Shown in pieces: positions 1 through 6,143 of a stretch of 20,353 bases of DNA. Origin of the DNA: CAYRGQ01 sp964444885 (GTDB taxonomy: Bacteria; Bacteroidota; Bacteroidia; Sphingobacteriales; Sphingobacteriaceae); contig CAYUIZ010000053.1 in assembly GCA_964444885.1 (NCBI GenBank), positions 1 through 20,353 of the forward strand, written 5' to 3'. The translations under genes were made by a program, and so were the position numbers. The notes below the pieces were generated by a model that worked only from the letters and a program-made list of their open reading frames with translations, was not told the DNA's origin and made no database searches. Within the stretch, counting starts at the first letter, position 1. Every line of letters starts with the position of its first letter.

Positions 1-136
1 TTAACGAATTGACAATGTAATTGCTATCTACGAAATAAGGGTTGTAGCCCTCTGTATTGAAGTAGATTTTCTTTCCCGATTCGTCCAAGAGGCACCAGTT
101 GGTCTTGGTCGATCCGCCGTCTGCAATTATGATCAT
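1..136 (-). CDS. N-acetylglucosamine kinase-like protein (BadF/BadG ATPase family), N-terminal fragment
   Basis: Only the first 45 codons are inside the window; the gene runs off the left edge on the minus strand. The start is the ATG at 136, followed by a short hydrophobic strand and a phosphate-binding loop (MIIIADGGSTKTNW). This is the typical opening of the BadF/BadG/BcrA/BcrD ATPase family, which in Bacteroidota includes N-acetylglucosamine kinases that make GlcNAc-6-phosphate. The DGGSTKT loop is the phosphate-1 motif of the actin-like ATPase fold. The gene lies 221 bases downstream of the sugar permease on the same strand, so an amino-sugar uptake and phosphorylation pair is likely. 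The exact substrate is inferred from family and neighbour, since the sugar-binding half is not visible. The family call is fairly firm and the substrate is not. Confidence 0.72.
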   Translation of the reverse strand, partial: MIIIADGGSTKTNWCLLDESGKKIYFNTEGYNPYFVDSNYIVNSL

Positions 137-188
137 GCTTTGGTTTTTAGTTTTATGATATAATACATTCTTACCGCCCAGCTATTCC

Positions 189-206
189 GCCCGCCGACCA
201 GCGGGC
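189..206. repeat. Small GC-rich hairpin in the permease-kinase gap
   Basis: A perfect 6-bp inverted repeat (GCCCGC, loop CGACCA, GCGGGC) lies 53 bases upstream of the kinase start. No T-run follows on either strand. It could be a leader hairpin in the permease-kinase transcript, but no function can be assigned from sequence. Confidence 0.4.
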
Positions 207-320
207 AACTAGGTATATTTGTGGTCGCAAATTAGTGTTTTATTGGTAATAAAGCATAAGTTAAGTGCCACTTATTTGACAAAGCGCGGAATCTGCCGGG
301 TTTTGTTGCCAGCAGCATTC

Positions 321-346
321 GCCAACCCGCCGCAAAGCGGGTTGGC
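321..346 (-). terminator. Strong hairpin just downstream of the sugar permease
   Basis: A perfect 10-bp stem (GCCAACCCGC / GCGGGTTGGC) with a 6-base loop lies 11 bases after the permease stop codon. On the transcribed minus strand it is not followed by a T-run, so it is not a textbook intrinsic terminator. It may protect the 3' end of the permease mRNA or cause partial termination before the kinase gene. Confidence 0.5.
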
Positions 347-357
347 GATAACTTACT

Positions 358-1980
358 TTAGTGGGCGGCTGCGCCGTCCAGGTTTTCAATGTCGTGTCCC
401 TGCTTCTTGAGGATAGCACTTACTTTCCAAGCAAAAAACGCCAAATAGGCAAAGCACGCTACCGTGACCCAATACGACAGGTGGATGTTGTCCAACACGT
501 CGGCCAGGCTCCCCTGCAAGGGTGGAATGATGGCACCACCGAGAATCATCATAATCAGTAAGGCAGATCCTTGGCTGGTATATTTCCCCAAGCCGGTAAT
601 GCTAAGGGAGAAAATGGCGGGCCACATGATCGAACAAACCAAGCCCCCGCTAATGAAGGCAAACAGGCCGACCCGGCCATCGGTATGCAGGCCGATGAGC
701 ATGGCTGCCACACCGACTATTCCCAACGCCATGAGCAATTTAGCTGGTTTGGATTGCGCCCAGAAATTGGCGGCAATCATCACCGCGATACAAATGCCGT
801 ATACGTATAGGTCAGATACATCACGGCCGCTCACCCGGTTGACAATAAGAATGACAGCAAAGGCAATATACGGCACCAGAACGCTTAAAATCATGCGCAT
901 GCGCTTGCTCATTTTGAAGATTGTGACGGCGCCCATCCAGCGGCCGATCATCAAGCTTCCCCAGTACAACGAGATGTAATGCGAGATCTGCGATTCGTCG
1001 TAGCTGCCAAAGGCTGGCGTGTGCAACAGTGCGCCCAAGTTGCTTTGTATGGTCACTTCCACGCCTACGTATACAAATATGGCGAGCATGCCGAGCGTGA
1101 GCTGCGGATACTGCATGGCACCCCAGCCCGTGCCGTTCTTCCGTGCCGAAGCGTTAGAGAACAGCAGGATCAGCACAACGACCAACAGGGACACGAATAG
1201 CAGCGCCAGCGTTCCAGCGTCTCCGGCACTTTCCGGGAGGAGGTAACCGATTCCGATAATGGCCAGTAGGGATACGGTGATGGCAATGAGCGCGCCCGTC
1301 AGCTTGGAGCTTCGCTCGGGCTCATCGTCAGACGTCACGCGCGGCATCTTGCGGAAGGCGAAAAACAGCGCCACGAGCAGAAATACGCCCCCTAGGATAA
1401 TGAATAAGATGTCAATGGACGACATCGGCGCATTGGCCACCTGCTCAGGGGTAGCCACGACGGTGCCGAACAGGATCAACGTAATCAGGATCGGGCCGAT
1501 CATCGTACCGAACGAGTTGACGCCCCCGGCCAAGCTAAGCCGGTGTGCGCCTGTCGCGGGGTCGCCCAACGCTACGGCAAAGGGGTTAGCCGCCGTCTGT
1601 TGCAGGGAGAAGCCCAGTGCAATCAGGAAAAATGCGCCCAGGATGAACATGTATTCGCCGCTATGCACCGCCGGAATCATGCTGGCGGCACCAGCTACGG
1701 AAATAAGCAGGCCATATACAATGCCCTTTTTATAGCCGATTTTGTTGAGGAAATCAAATCCGACCTTGCTCGAATACAGGTATAATAGGAGCGACCCGAT
1801 GAAATACGCACCGTAAAAAGCGGAATCGATTAGCTGCGACTGAAACTGGGTCAGGTTGAAGTACGACTTGCAGAACGGGATAAATACACCGTTGGCACCA
1901 GCCAAAAAGCCCCAGAAAAAAAAGACCATGGTCAGTGAATACAGTGCCGAAGCGTACCCTTTATTGGATGTTTGACTCAT
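358..1980 (-). CDS. FHS-family sugar:H+ symporter (FucP/NagP-like MFS permease)
   Basis: A 540-residue polytopic inner-membrane protein of the fucose-galactose-glucose-H+ symporter branch of the MFS. Visible hallmarks are the FFFWGFLAGANGVFIPF first helix, the QQTAANPFAVALGDP segment matching the conserved AANP motif, and the late SIMWPAIFSLSITGLG helix. The product is about 100 residues longer than E. coli FucP. The excess lies in two additional hydrophobic pairs, one in the central loop and one after helix 8, so roughly 16 membrane segments can be drawn by eye. I chose the ATG at 1980: an upstream in-frame ATG at 2016 would lie before the predicted transcription start, and similarity to the family begins just after 1980. 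The adjacent kinase-like gene suggests N-acetylglucosamine, but glucose, galactose or fucose remain possible. Confidence 0.85.
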   Translation of the reverse strand: MSQTSNKGYASALYSLTMVFFFWGFLAGANGVFIPFCKSYFNLTQFQSQLIDSAFYGAYFIGSLLLYLYSSKVGFDFLNKIGYKKGIVYGLLISVAGAASMIPAVHSGEYMFILGAFFLIALGFSLQQTAANPFAVALGDPATGAHRLSLAGGVNSFGTMIGPILITLILFGTVVATPEQVANAPMSSIDILFIILGGVFLLVALFFAFRKMPRVTSDDEPERSSKLTGALIAITVSLLAIIGIGYLLPESAGDAGTLALLFVSLLVVVLILLFSNASARKNGTGWGAMQYPQLTLGMLAIFVYVGVEVTIQSNLGALLHTPAFGSYDESQISHYISLYWGSLMIGRWMGAVTIFKMSKRMRMILSVLVPYIAFAVILIVNRVSGRDVSDLYVYGICIAVMIAANFWAQSKPAKLLMALGIVGVAAMLIGLHTDGRVGLFAFISGGLVCSIMWPAIFSLSITGLGKYTSQGSALLIMMILGGAIIPPLQGSLADVLDNIHLSYWVTVACFAYLAFFAWKVSAILKKQGHDIENLDGAAAH

Positions 1981-2009
1981 AATAGTTTGGATGTGATGTA
2001 ATTTTTTTT

Positions 2010-2042
2010 CTAACATAGAAAAAATCGAGGCAACTTTTCAAA
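2010..2042 (-). promoter_or_regulatory. Probable Bacteroidota-type promoter for the sugar permease
   Basis: On the minus strand TTTG (2042-2039) is followed after 21 bases by TATGTTAG (2017-2010), seven of eight matches to the Bacteroidota -7 consensus TAnnTTTG. Transcription would begin near 2003, giving a leader of about 23 bases to the ATG at 1980. This placement supports 1980 over 2016 as the start codon. Confidence 0.5.
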
Positions 2043-2062
2043 CTTTTTGTTTGTTTTTAGGT

Positions 2063-2070
2063 TATCTTTG
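2063..2070 (+). promoter_or_regulatory. Possible -7 promoter element toward rho
   Basis: TATCTTTG is a perfect match to TAnnTTTG on the plus strand. TTTG copies lie at 2046-2049 and 2050-2053, closer than the usual spacing of about 19 bases, so the -33 part is weak. If used, the RNA would start near 2077, right at the edge of the GC-rich structured block, and rho would have a leader of roughly 360 bases. Confidence 0.3.
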
Positions 2071-2080
2071 ATGGTAGGTT

Positions 2081-2241
2081 GGCTCGCCGGATACGGTGGC
2101 TTAGCCCGCTAAGCGAGGCCGCCTTGCGCAGAGGCAGGAGCGAGGGCCACTGAGGCGATTGTCGCCCACCCGGCGGCAAAAGTCCTTGGCATCCAAGGCT
2201 CGAGCGGCAAAAAAGCCCTCGGGAAAACGTAAGTTTTTTCC
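2081..2241 (+). other. GC-rich structured intergenic block upstream of rho (candidate leader RNA or dispersed repeat)
   Basis: This block is clearly richer in G+C than the flanking A+T-rich gap and contains no convincing ORF. Inverted repeats are dense: GCTTAG/CTAAGC at 2099-2104 and 2109-2114; CGAGGGC at 2141-2147 with GCCCTCG at 2215-2221; and, inside that outer stem, GGCGA/TCGCC at 2154-2158 and 2162-2166 and CCTTGG/CCAAGG at 2184-2189 and 2193-2198, each with a three-base loop. Two copies of GCGGCAAAA (2173-2181 and 2204-2212) flank the last hairpin. GGCTCGC at 2081-2087 can also pair with 2113-2120. The block could be a rho leader, a small RNA ending in the T-rich stretch near 2236, or a copy of a dispersed extragenic repeat. 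The rest of the gap, 2242-2435, is A+T rich and shows me nothing further. Confidence 0.4.
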
Positions 2242-2435
2242 AGATATTTTTGAATTTACGAATCTTATGCCGTTATTTGCGGAATAATTCTCAAAATCAT
2301 CCCAAAATCTCGAAAGTCTGTGGAATTCTGAGGGGTCAAGATGAATACCAAATTACATGAGAGGTAAACAGAAGAGACTAGTCTTTGGGTAGAATTCTTT
2401 GTGAAATCAGCAAATCCTTATTTTAATTTATATTG

Positions 2436-3941
2436 ATGGATATTAATGAATTGAATGCGAAGCTCGTTTCGGAACTTCGCGAGATTGCCAAGTTGATTGG
2501 TATTTCGGACGCGGAAAAGTTGCGGAAGCAAGAGCTTATCCAAAAAATTGTCCGTTCCGGAGAGGCGTCGAACGAGAAGGAAGAAGTATTGGCAGAAAAT
2601 GCGCCGGAAGCCGTTGAAGCCGAAGAACGCCCTAGAAAGCGTACGCGCACGGTGAAAGTGGCAGAACCGGTGTCGTTTCGTCCCCGGAAAGAAGATACAC
2701 TCGGTGAAGAAGCGCCACGTCCGTATGGCGAAAGCGCGAGACGGCAGGACACGCCTGAAGAATACCCCGCCAGTAATGGTAAAATCAGCGCTAGCCGTAC
2801 GGAAGCACCCGCTACCGTTACCGATTTCGATAACGTGATTGTGAACGAAGGCGTTTTGGAGATTATGCCCGACGGCTACGGTTTCCTGCGTTCTTCAGAT
2901 TACAACTACCTGACCTCACCCGACGATATTTACGTGTCGCAGTCGCAGATCAAACTATTTGGCCTGAAAACCGGCGATACGGTACGGGGCAGCATACGCC
3001 CGCCTAAAGAGGGTGAAAAATATTTCCCCTTGGTACGCGTGGAGGCCATCAACGGCCAAAACCCAGCCCAAGTACGGGACCGCGTGCCATTCGATTTCCT
3101 CACACCCTTGTTTCCGACCGAGCGCTTGAACCTGTATACCGGGCCAGGCAACCACTCGACACGGATTATGGACCTGTTTACCCCAATCGGTAAGGGACAG
3201 CGTGGCCTGATCGTGGCACAGCCTAAGACAGGTAAAACCATGCTCCTGAAAGACGTGGCTAACGCCATCGCGAAAAACCACCCCGAAGTGTATCTCATCA
3301 TCCTGTTGATCGATGAGCGCCCTGAAGAGGTAACCGATATGGCACGTAGCGTACGTGCAGAAGTAGTGTCGTCCACATTCGACGAACCGGCCGAGCGCCA
3401 TGTGAAAATTGCGAACATTGTATTGGAAAAAGCGAAGCGCATGGTCGAGTGCGGGCATGACGTGGTAATTCTGCTCGATTCCATTACCCGCTTGGCACGG
3501 GCATACAATACCGTAGCGCCTGCATCCGGCAAGATTCTCTCCGGCGGTGTTGATGCCAACGCGCTGCACAAGCCCAAGCGTTTCTTTGGCGCCGCCCGTA
3601 ACATCGAACACGGTGGCTCCCTGACGATATTGGCAACGGCATTGATTGATACCGGCTCGAAAATGGACGAGGTTATCTTCGAGGAGTTCAAGGGCACGGG
3701 CAACATGGAGCTCCAGCTCGACCGGAAGCTGTCAAACAAGCGGATTTTCCCGGCGATCGACCTGACCGCGTCAAGCACGCGCCGCGACGATCTGCTAAAC
3801 GACCGCGACACGCTGCACCGGATTTGGGTGCTCCGCAATCACTTGGCCGATATGAATTCGAACGAGGCGATGGAATTCCTGCTGTCGCAGATGCGCGGTA
3901 CGAAATCCAACGAGGAGTTCCTCATCAGCATGAACGGCTAA
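2436..3941 (+). CDS. rho: Transcription termination factor Rho
   Basis: A 501-residue hexameric RNA-dependent ATPase/helicase that ends transcription. An N-terminal Rho_N helical domain (about 1-42) is followed by a charged, low-complexity stretch rich in E, K, R and P (about 45-128), which E. coli Rho (419 residues) lacks. Then come the RNA-binding cold-shock-like domain (GVLEIMPDGYGFLRS onward) and the ATPase core. The core shows the Walker A motif PKTGKT at 263-268, Walker B ending at D348 (VVILLDSITRLARAYN), the Q-loop SGGVDANAL, and the R-loop region near QLDRKLSNKRIFPAID. I take the ATG at 2436; a TTG one codon upstream is unlikely. No Shine-Dalgarno is evident, as is usual in Bacteroidota. 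The long leader might allow autoregulation. The assignment is secure. Confidence 0.98.
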   Translation: MDINELNAKLVSELREIAKLIGISDAEKLRKQELIQKIVRSGEASNEKEEVLAENAPEAVEAEERPRKRTRTVKVAEPVSFRPRKEDTLGEEAPRPYGESARRQDTPEEYPASNGKISASRTEAPATVTDFDNVIVNEGVLEIMPDGYGFLRSSDYNYLTSPDDIYVSQSQIKLFGLKTGDTVRGSIRPPKEGEKYFPLVRVEAINGQNPAQVRDRVPFDFLTPLFPTERLNLYTGPGNHSTRIMDLFTPIGKGQRGLIVAQPKTGKTMLLKDVANAIAKNHPEVYLIILLIDERPEEVTDMARSVRAEVVSSTFDEPAERHVKIANIVLEKAKRMVECGHDVVILLDSITRLARAYNTVAPASGKILSGGVDANALHKPKRFFGAARNIEHGGSLTILATALIDTGSKMDEVIFEEFKGTGNMELQLDRKLSNKRIFPAIDLTASSTRRDDLLNDRDTLHRIWVLRNHLADMNSNEAMEFLLSQMRGTKSNEEFLISMNG

Positions 3942-3964
3942 GCGCCACGTATCCTCCTTACAAT

Positions 3965-4018
3965 AATCCCGGGTCGGGGCGATGCCACACAGGCTTCCCG
4001 TGCCGGGATTTTGCTTTT
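3965..4018 (+). terminator. Intrinsic terminator after rho
   Basis: The outer stem AATCCCGG (3965-3972) pairs with CCGGGATT (4003-4010), and an inner CGGG/CCCG pairing (3975-3978 with 3997-4000) extends it. A T-rich run (TTTTGCTTTT) follows. It lies 23 bases after the rho stop codon and separates rho from pssA. Confidence 0.75.
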
Positions 4019-4070
4019 GATACGACGCGCGACAATGCAAAACGCTTGAAATCTGTAGCAGACAGCAACC

Positions 4071-4754
4071 ATGGGCATCAAAAAACACATTCCTAACGCA
4101 ATCACCTCCCTCAATCTGTTTGCGGGTTGTGTTGCGCTCGTCTTTGCCATGCGCGGGCAGTTGGAACTGGCCGCCTACTGTGTAGTGGCCGCAGGCGTAT
4201 TCGACCTCTTTGACGGGCTGGCCGCGCGCGCCCTGGGCGTCAGTTCGCCTATTGGCAAGGAACTGGATTCGCTGGCCGACGTGGTCAGTTTTGGTGTAGT
4301 GCCGGGGGTCGTTTTTTTTCAGTTGCTGCAGACGGCCGTTCCCGGCCACGCGTGGCTGGCCTACGCGGGGTTTATCGTCACGCTGTTCTCCGCGCTCCGA
4401 CTGGCCAAGTTCAATGTCGATACGCGGCAGTCTGTCGACTTTATCGGGCTTAACACGCCTACCAATGCGTTTTTTGTCGTGTCGTTGCCTTTTCTGGCGG
4501 CGTATTTCCCGGCGGTCGTATATTCGGTTTATTTCCTGCTGGTGTGCATCGCGCTGACGAGCTATTTGCTGGTAAGCGAAACGCGGTTGTTTTCGCTTAA
4601 ATTCGAATCCCTGTCCTGGCGGCAGAACCGTGAAAAATTCATTTTGATTATTATGGGCATAGTATTGATTGGTTTGTTTAAATTTGCGGCGATACCAATC
4701 ATATTGGTGCTTTATTTTGTATTTTCTTTCATTTACTTTAAAAGAGCGACATGA
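4071..4754 (+). CDS. pssA: CDP-diacylglycerol-serine O-phosphatidyltransferase
   Basis: A 227-residue integral membrane enzyme that joins serine to CDP-diacylglycerol to make phosphatidylserine, precursor of phosphatidylethanolamine. The complete CDP-alcohol phosphotransferase motif is present: D45-x2-D48-G49-x2-A-R53, then eight residues, G62-x3-D66-x3-D70. These acidic residues bind the catalytic metals and the CDP group. The remainder is a string of hydrophobic helices ending in a membrane segment. Length and the short N-terminus ahead of the first helix fit the small PssA type rather than the E. coli phospholipase-D type. The stop codon overlaps the start of purS (ATGA), so the two are probably translationally coupled. 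A related CDP-alcohol transferase is the only real alternative; the NAITSLNLFAG opening favours PssA. Confidence 0.9.
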   Translation: MGIKKHIPNAITSLNLFAGCVALVFAMRGQLELAAYCVVAAGVFDLFDGLAARALGVSSPIGKELDSLADVVSFGVVPGVVFFQLLQTAVPGHAWLAYAGFIVTLFSALRLAKFNVDTRQSVDFIGLNTPTNAFFVVSLPFLAAYFPAVVYSVYFLLVCIALTSYLLVSETRLFSLKFESLSWRQNREKFILIIMGIVLIGLFKFAAIPIILVLYFVFSFIYFKRAT

Positions 4755-5005
4755 AATTTTTGGCTGAGATCAATGTGATGCCCCATAAAGAAATTCTTGA
4801 CCCACAAGGAAAAGCAGTAACCGGAAGCATGAAAAACTTGGGGTTGGCCGAGATTAGTAACGTGCGTGTCGGCAAGCGGATCACCTTGGAGGTTGAAGCG
4901 CCTAACGAAGAGATCGCGAAGCAAAAGGTGGACGAAGCATGCAAAAAGTTGCTGGCCAATGTGATTATGGAAACGTATGCGTTCCAAATCAAGCCCCTTT
5001 CTTAA
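4751..5005 (+). CDS. purS: Phosphoribosylformylglycinamidine synthase subunit PurS
   Basis: An 84-residue protein matching PurS, the small bridging subunit of the three-part FGAM synthase (PurL, PurQ, PurS) in purine synthesis. It carries the typical short alpha/beta pattern: an N-terminal strand, the helix HKEILDPQGKAV, the strand ISNVRVGKRITLEV, a helix EEIAKQKVDEACKKLL, and the closing VIMETYAFQI. The ATG overlaps the pssA stop by four bases, which fixes the start. No purL or purQ gene is in the window, so the other subunits must be encoded elsewhere. Linkage of purS to a phospholipid gene looks like shared expression rather than shared function. Convergent with the Hpt gene, whose stop lies 8 bases away. 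Confidence 0.93.
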   Translation: MKFLAEINVMPHKEILDPQGKAVTGSMKNLGLAEISNVRVGKRITLEVEAPNEEIAKQKVDEACKKLLANVIMETYAFQIKPLS

Positions 5006-5013
5006 TCCCCCAT

Positions 5014-5367
5014 CTAGTCTAACGTTTGCAAGTACGCGGTGAGTTCTTCATACAGCACCGCGAGCTTGGGCAGGATACGCGTTACCATTTCTGGTAATTT
5101 GTGCACATCTTCTTTGCCTTTTGCCAGCTGTTCGATGGCCATAATTTGCTCGTGCAACTCTTTGGCACCGACGTATACTAGGGTGGGCTTGATGTAATGT
5201 GCCTGTTTGTGTACGGCGTTCCAGTCCTGCGCTTGGATGTGCGATACGAGTTGATCGATGTCGCCGGGCGTCTGCTTGAGAAAGAGCTCGACGATTTGGC
5301 GGATGAGCGCGGCATTGCCGCCCGAAAGGTTTTCCAGGTATGCCGTATTGGCGATTTTAAATTCCAT
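5014..5367 (-). CDS. Orphan histidine phosphotransfer (Hpt) domain protein
   Basis: A 117-residue, wholly helical-looking protein made of a single Hpt domain. The likely phosphorylated residue is H57 in QAHYIKPTLVYVGA, followed by the conserved K60-P/S-x-L pattern and the small-residue G-A turn of the four-helix Hpt bundle. Such proteins pass phosphoryl groups between hybrid sensor kinases and response regulators in the cytoplasm. No kinase or receiver domain is encoded nearby, so its partners are unknown. Its ATG at 5367 lies inside the end of folK (11-base overlap), so it is probably co-transcribed with folK. The N-terminal segment MEFKIANTAYLENLSGG has the usual Bacteroidota Hpt style. The domain call is good and the pathway is unknown. 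Confidence 0.8.
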   Translation of the reverse strand: MEFKIANTAYLENLSGGNAALIRQIVELFLKQTPGDIDQLVSHIQAQDWNAVHKQAHYIKPTLVYVGAKELHEQIMAIEQLAKGKEDVHKLPEMVTRILPKLAVLYEELTAYLQTLD

Positions 5368-5875
5368 GGTCGGTATTTTCCGGCGTGGCCGGCTCCTGAT
5401 GGACCCTGACAGCGAGGTTGTCGGTGGTTTCCTGAAGAAGCAGGCTGACCGGCTTATGCAGAAGTGGATGCACGAGCTGCCCGGCTATCTCCGCCAATGG
5501 AATCAGCACAAAACGCCGCTCGGGTATATGCGGATGCGGAACGTGTAACTGTTCGGATTCGATTATTTCCTCCCCGTAAAACAAAATATCAATATCGATG
5601 ATGCGGGCGCCCCATTTTTCTTTGCGGTCCCGCCCCAGTGCTTTTTCAATTTGGTGAACGATGTCCAGCAGTGATTCGGCCGGCAGGGACGTACGCACGT
5701 TCACGACCTGATTGAGGTAGTCGGGCTGGTCCGGATTTCCCCAAGCCTCGGTCTCATACACAGCCGAACACGCGGTGAGGTCGCCAATCCGTTCGTCGAT
5801 GGCGTGCCGGGCACGTTCGAGCTGAACGAGCCGGTCACCGAGGTTGGTGCCCAGCAGGAGAAAAGTAGAAATCAT
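5357..5875 (-). CDS. folK: 2-amino-4-hydroxy-6-hydroxymethyldihydropteridine pyrophosphokinase
   Basis: A 172-residue cytoplasmic folate-pathway enzyme that transfers pyrophosphate from ATP to 6-hydroxymethyl-7,8-dihydropterin. The N-terminal LLLGTNLGDR, the AVYETEAWG strand and loop, the WGARIIDIDIL signature with the metal-binding D94 and D96, and HPHIPERRFVLIPL are all in the family's order and spacing. The frame stays open 40 codons upstream to 5995, but that extension is basic and unlike the family, so I start at the ATG at 5875. The C-terminal tail of about 20 residues is variable and overlaps the Hpt start. TAAGTTTG at 5886-5879 is a perfect -7 match placed almost on the start codon, which would give a leaderless or nearly leaderless mRNA; its -33 partner is not evident. 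Confidence 0.93.
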   Translation of the reverse strand: MISTFLLLGTNLGDRLVQLERARHAIDERIGDLTACSAVYETEAWGNPDQPDYLNQVVNVRTSLPAESLLDIVHQIEKALGRDRKEKWGARIIDIDILFYGEEIIESEQLHVPHPHIPERRFVLIPLAEIAGQLVHPLLHKPVSLLLQETTDNLAVRVHQEPATPENTDHGI

Positions 5876-6143
5876 GTACAAACTTACTAAAATGCGGTTG
5901 ATACACCATCTGTATAAGCGATTTTTTAGTGTCGCCTGACTTTTGCCGCGCTCTTTCTGGTCACTTTTTGGACGTAAGGTTTGATGATTGCGCATTATAT
6001 AAATATATTAGCGCCCAGTCAAGGAGTAGGGTTTGGGACGGAGGCTGTTGTCTAACCAGTGTGAGCGAGAAGTAGCTGTTTCTGAATTGCTTGGCATTTT
6101 TGCGACTATTATAAATCATTAACGAAAGGTAGAAACCGCATTC
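5876..6143. other. Divergent intergenic region between folK and the symporter gene
   Basis: These 268 bases separate two divergent genes and should hold both promoters. The perfect -7 match TAAGTTTG (minus strand, 5886-5879) sits next to the folK ATG. Toward the symporter I see only an A+T-rich stretch (TATTATAAAT near 6107) and no convincing TTTG/TAnnTTTG pair. AGGTAG about 16 bases before the ATG at 6144 is too far for a good Shine-Dalgarno. No ORF, tRNA or strong hairpin was found. Confidence 0.35.

Noticed and set aside
464..979. A 171-codon open frame on the plus strand inside the sugar permease
   Set aside because: It is the complement of hydrophobic permease codons, rich in Met, Pro and Lys, with no family resemblance.
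2081..2241. A tRNA gene in the structured block upstream of rho
   Set aside because: No cloverleaf, no T-loop GTTCGAATC-like sequence and no acceptor stem of the right length could be drawn.
2930..3838. A 302-codon open frame antisense to rho
   Set aside because: It lies wholly within the highly conserved rho gene and its translation is Ser/Arg-rich with no recognisable domain; it is a composition effect of the GC-rich coding strand.
5876..5995. N-terminal extension of folK by 40 codons
   Set aside because: The extension is basic and unlike folK; the conserved protein starts at MISTFLLLGTNLGDR at 5875.
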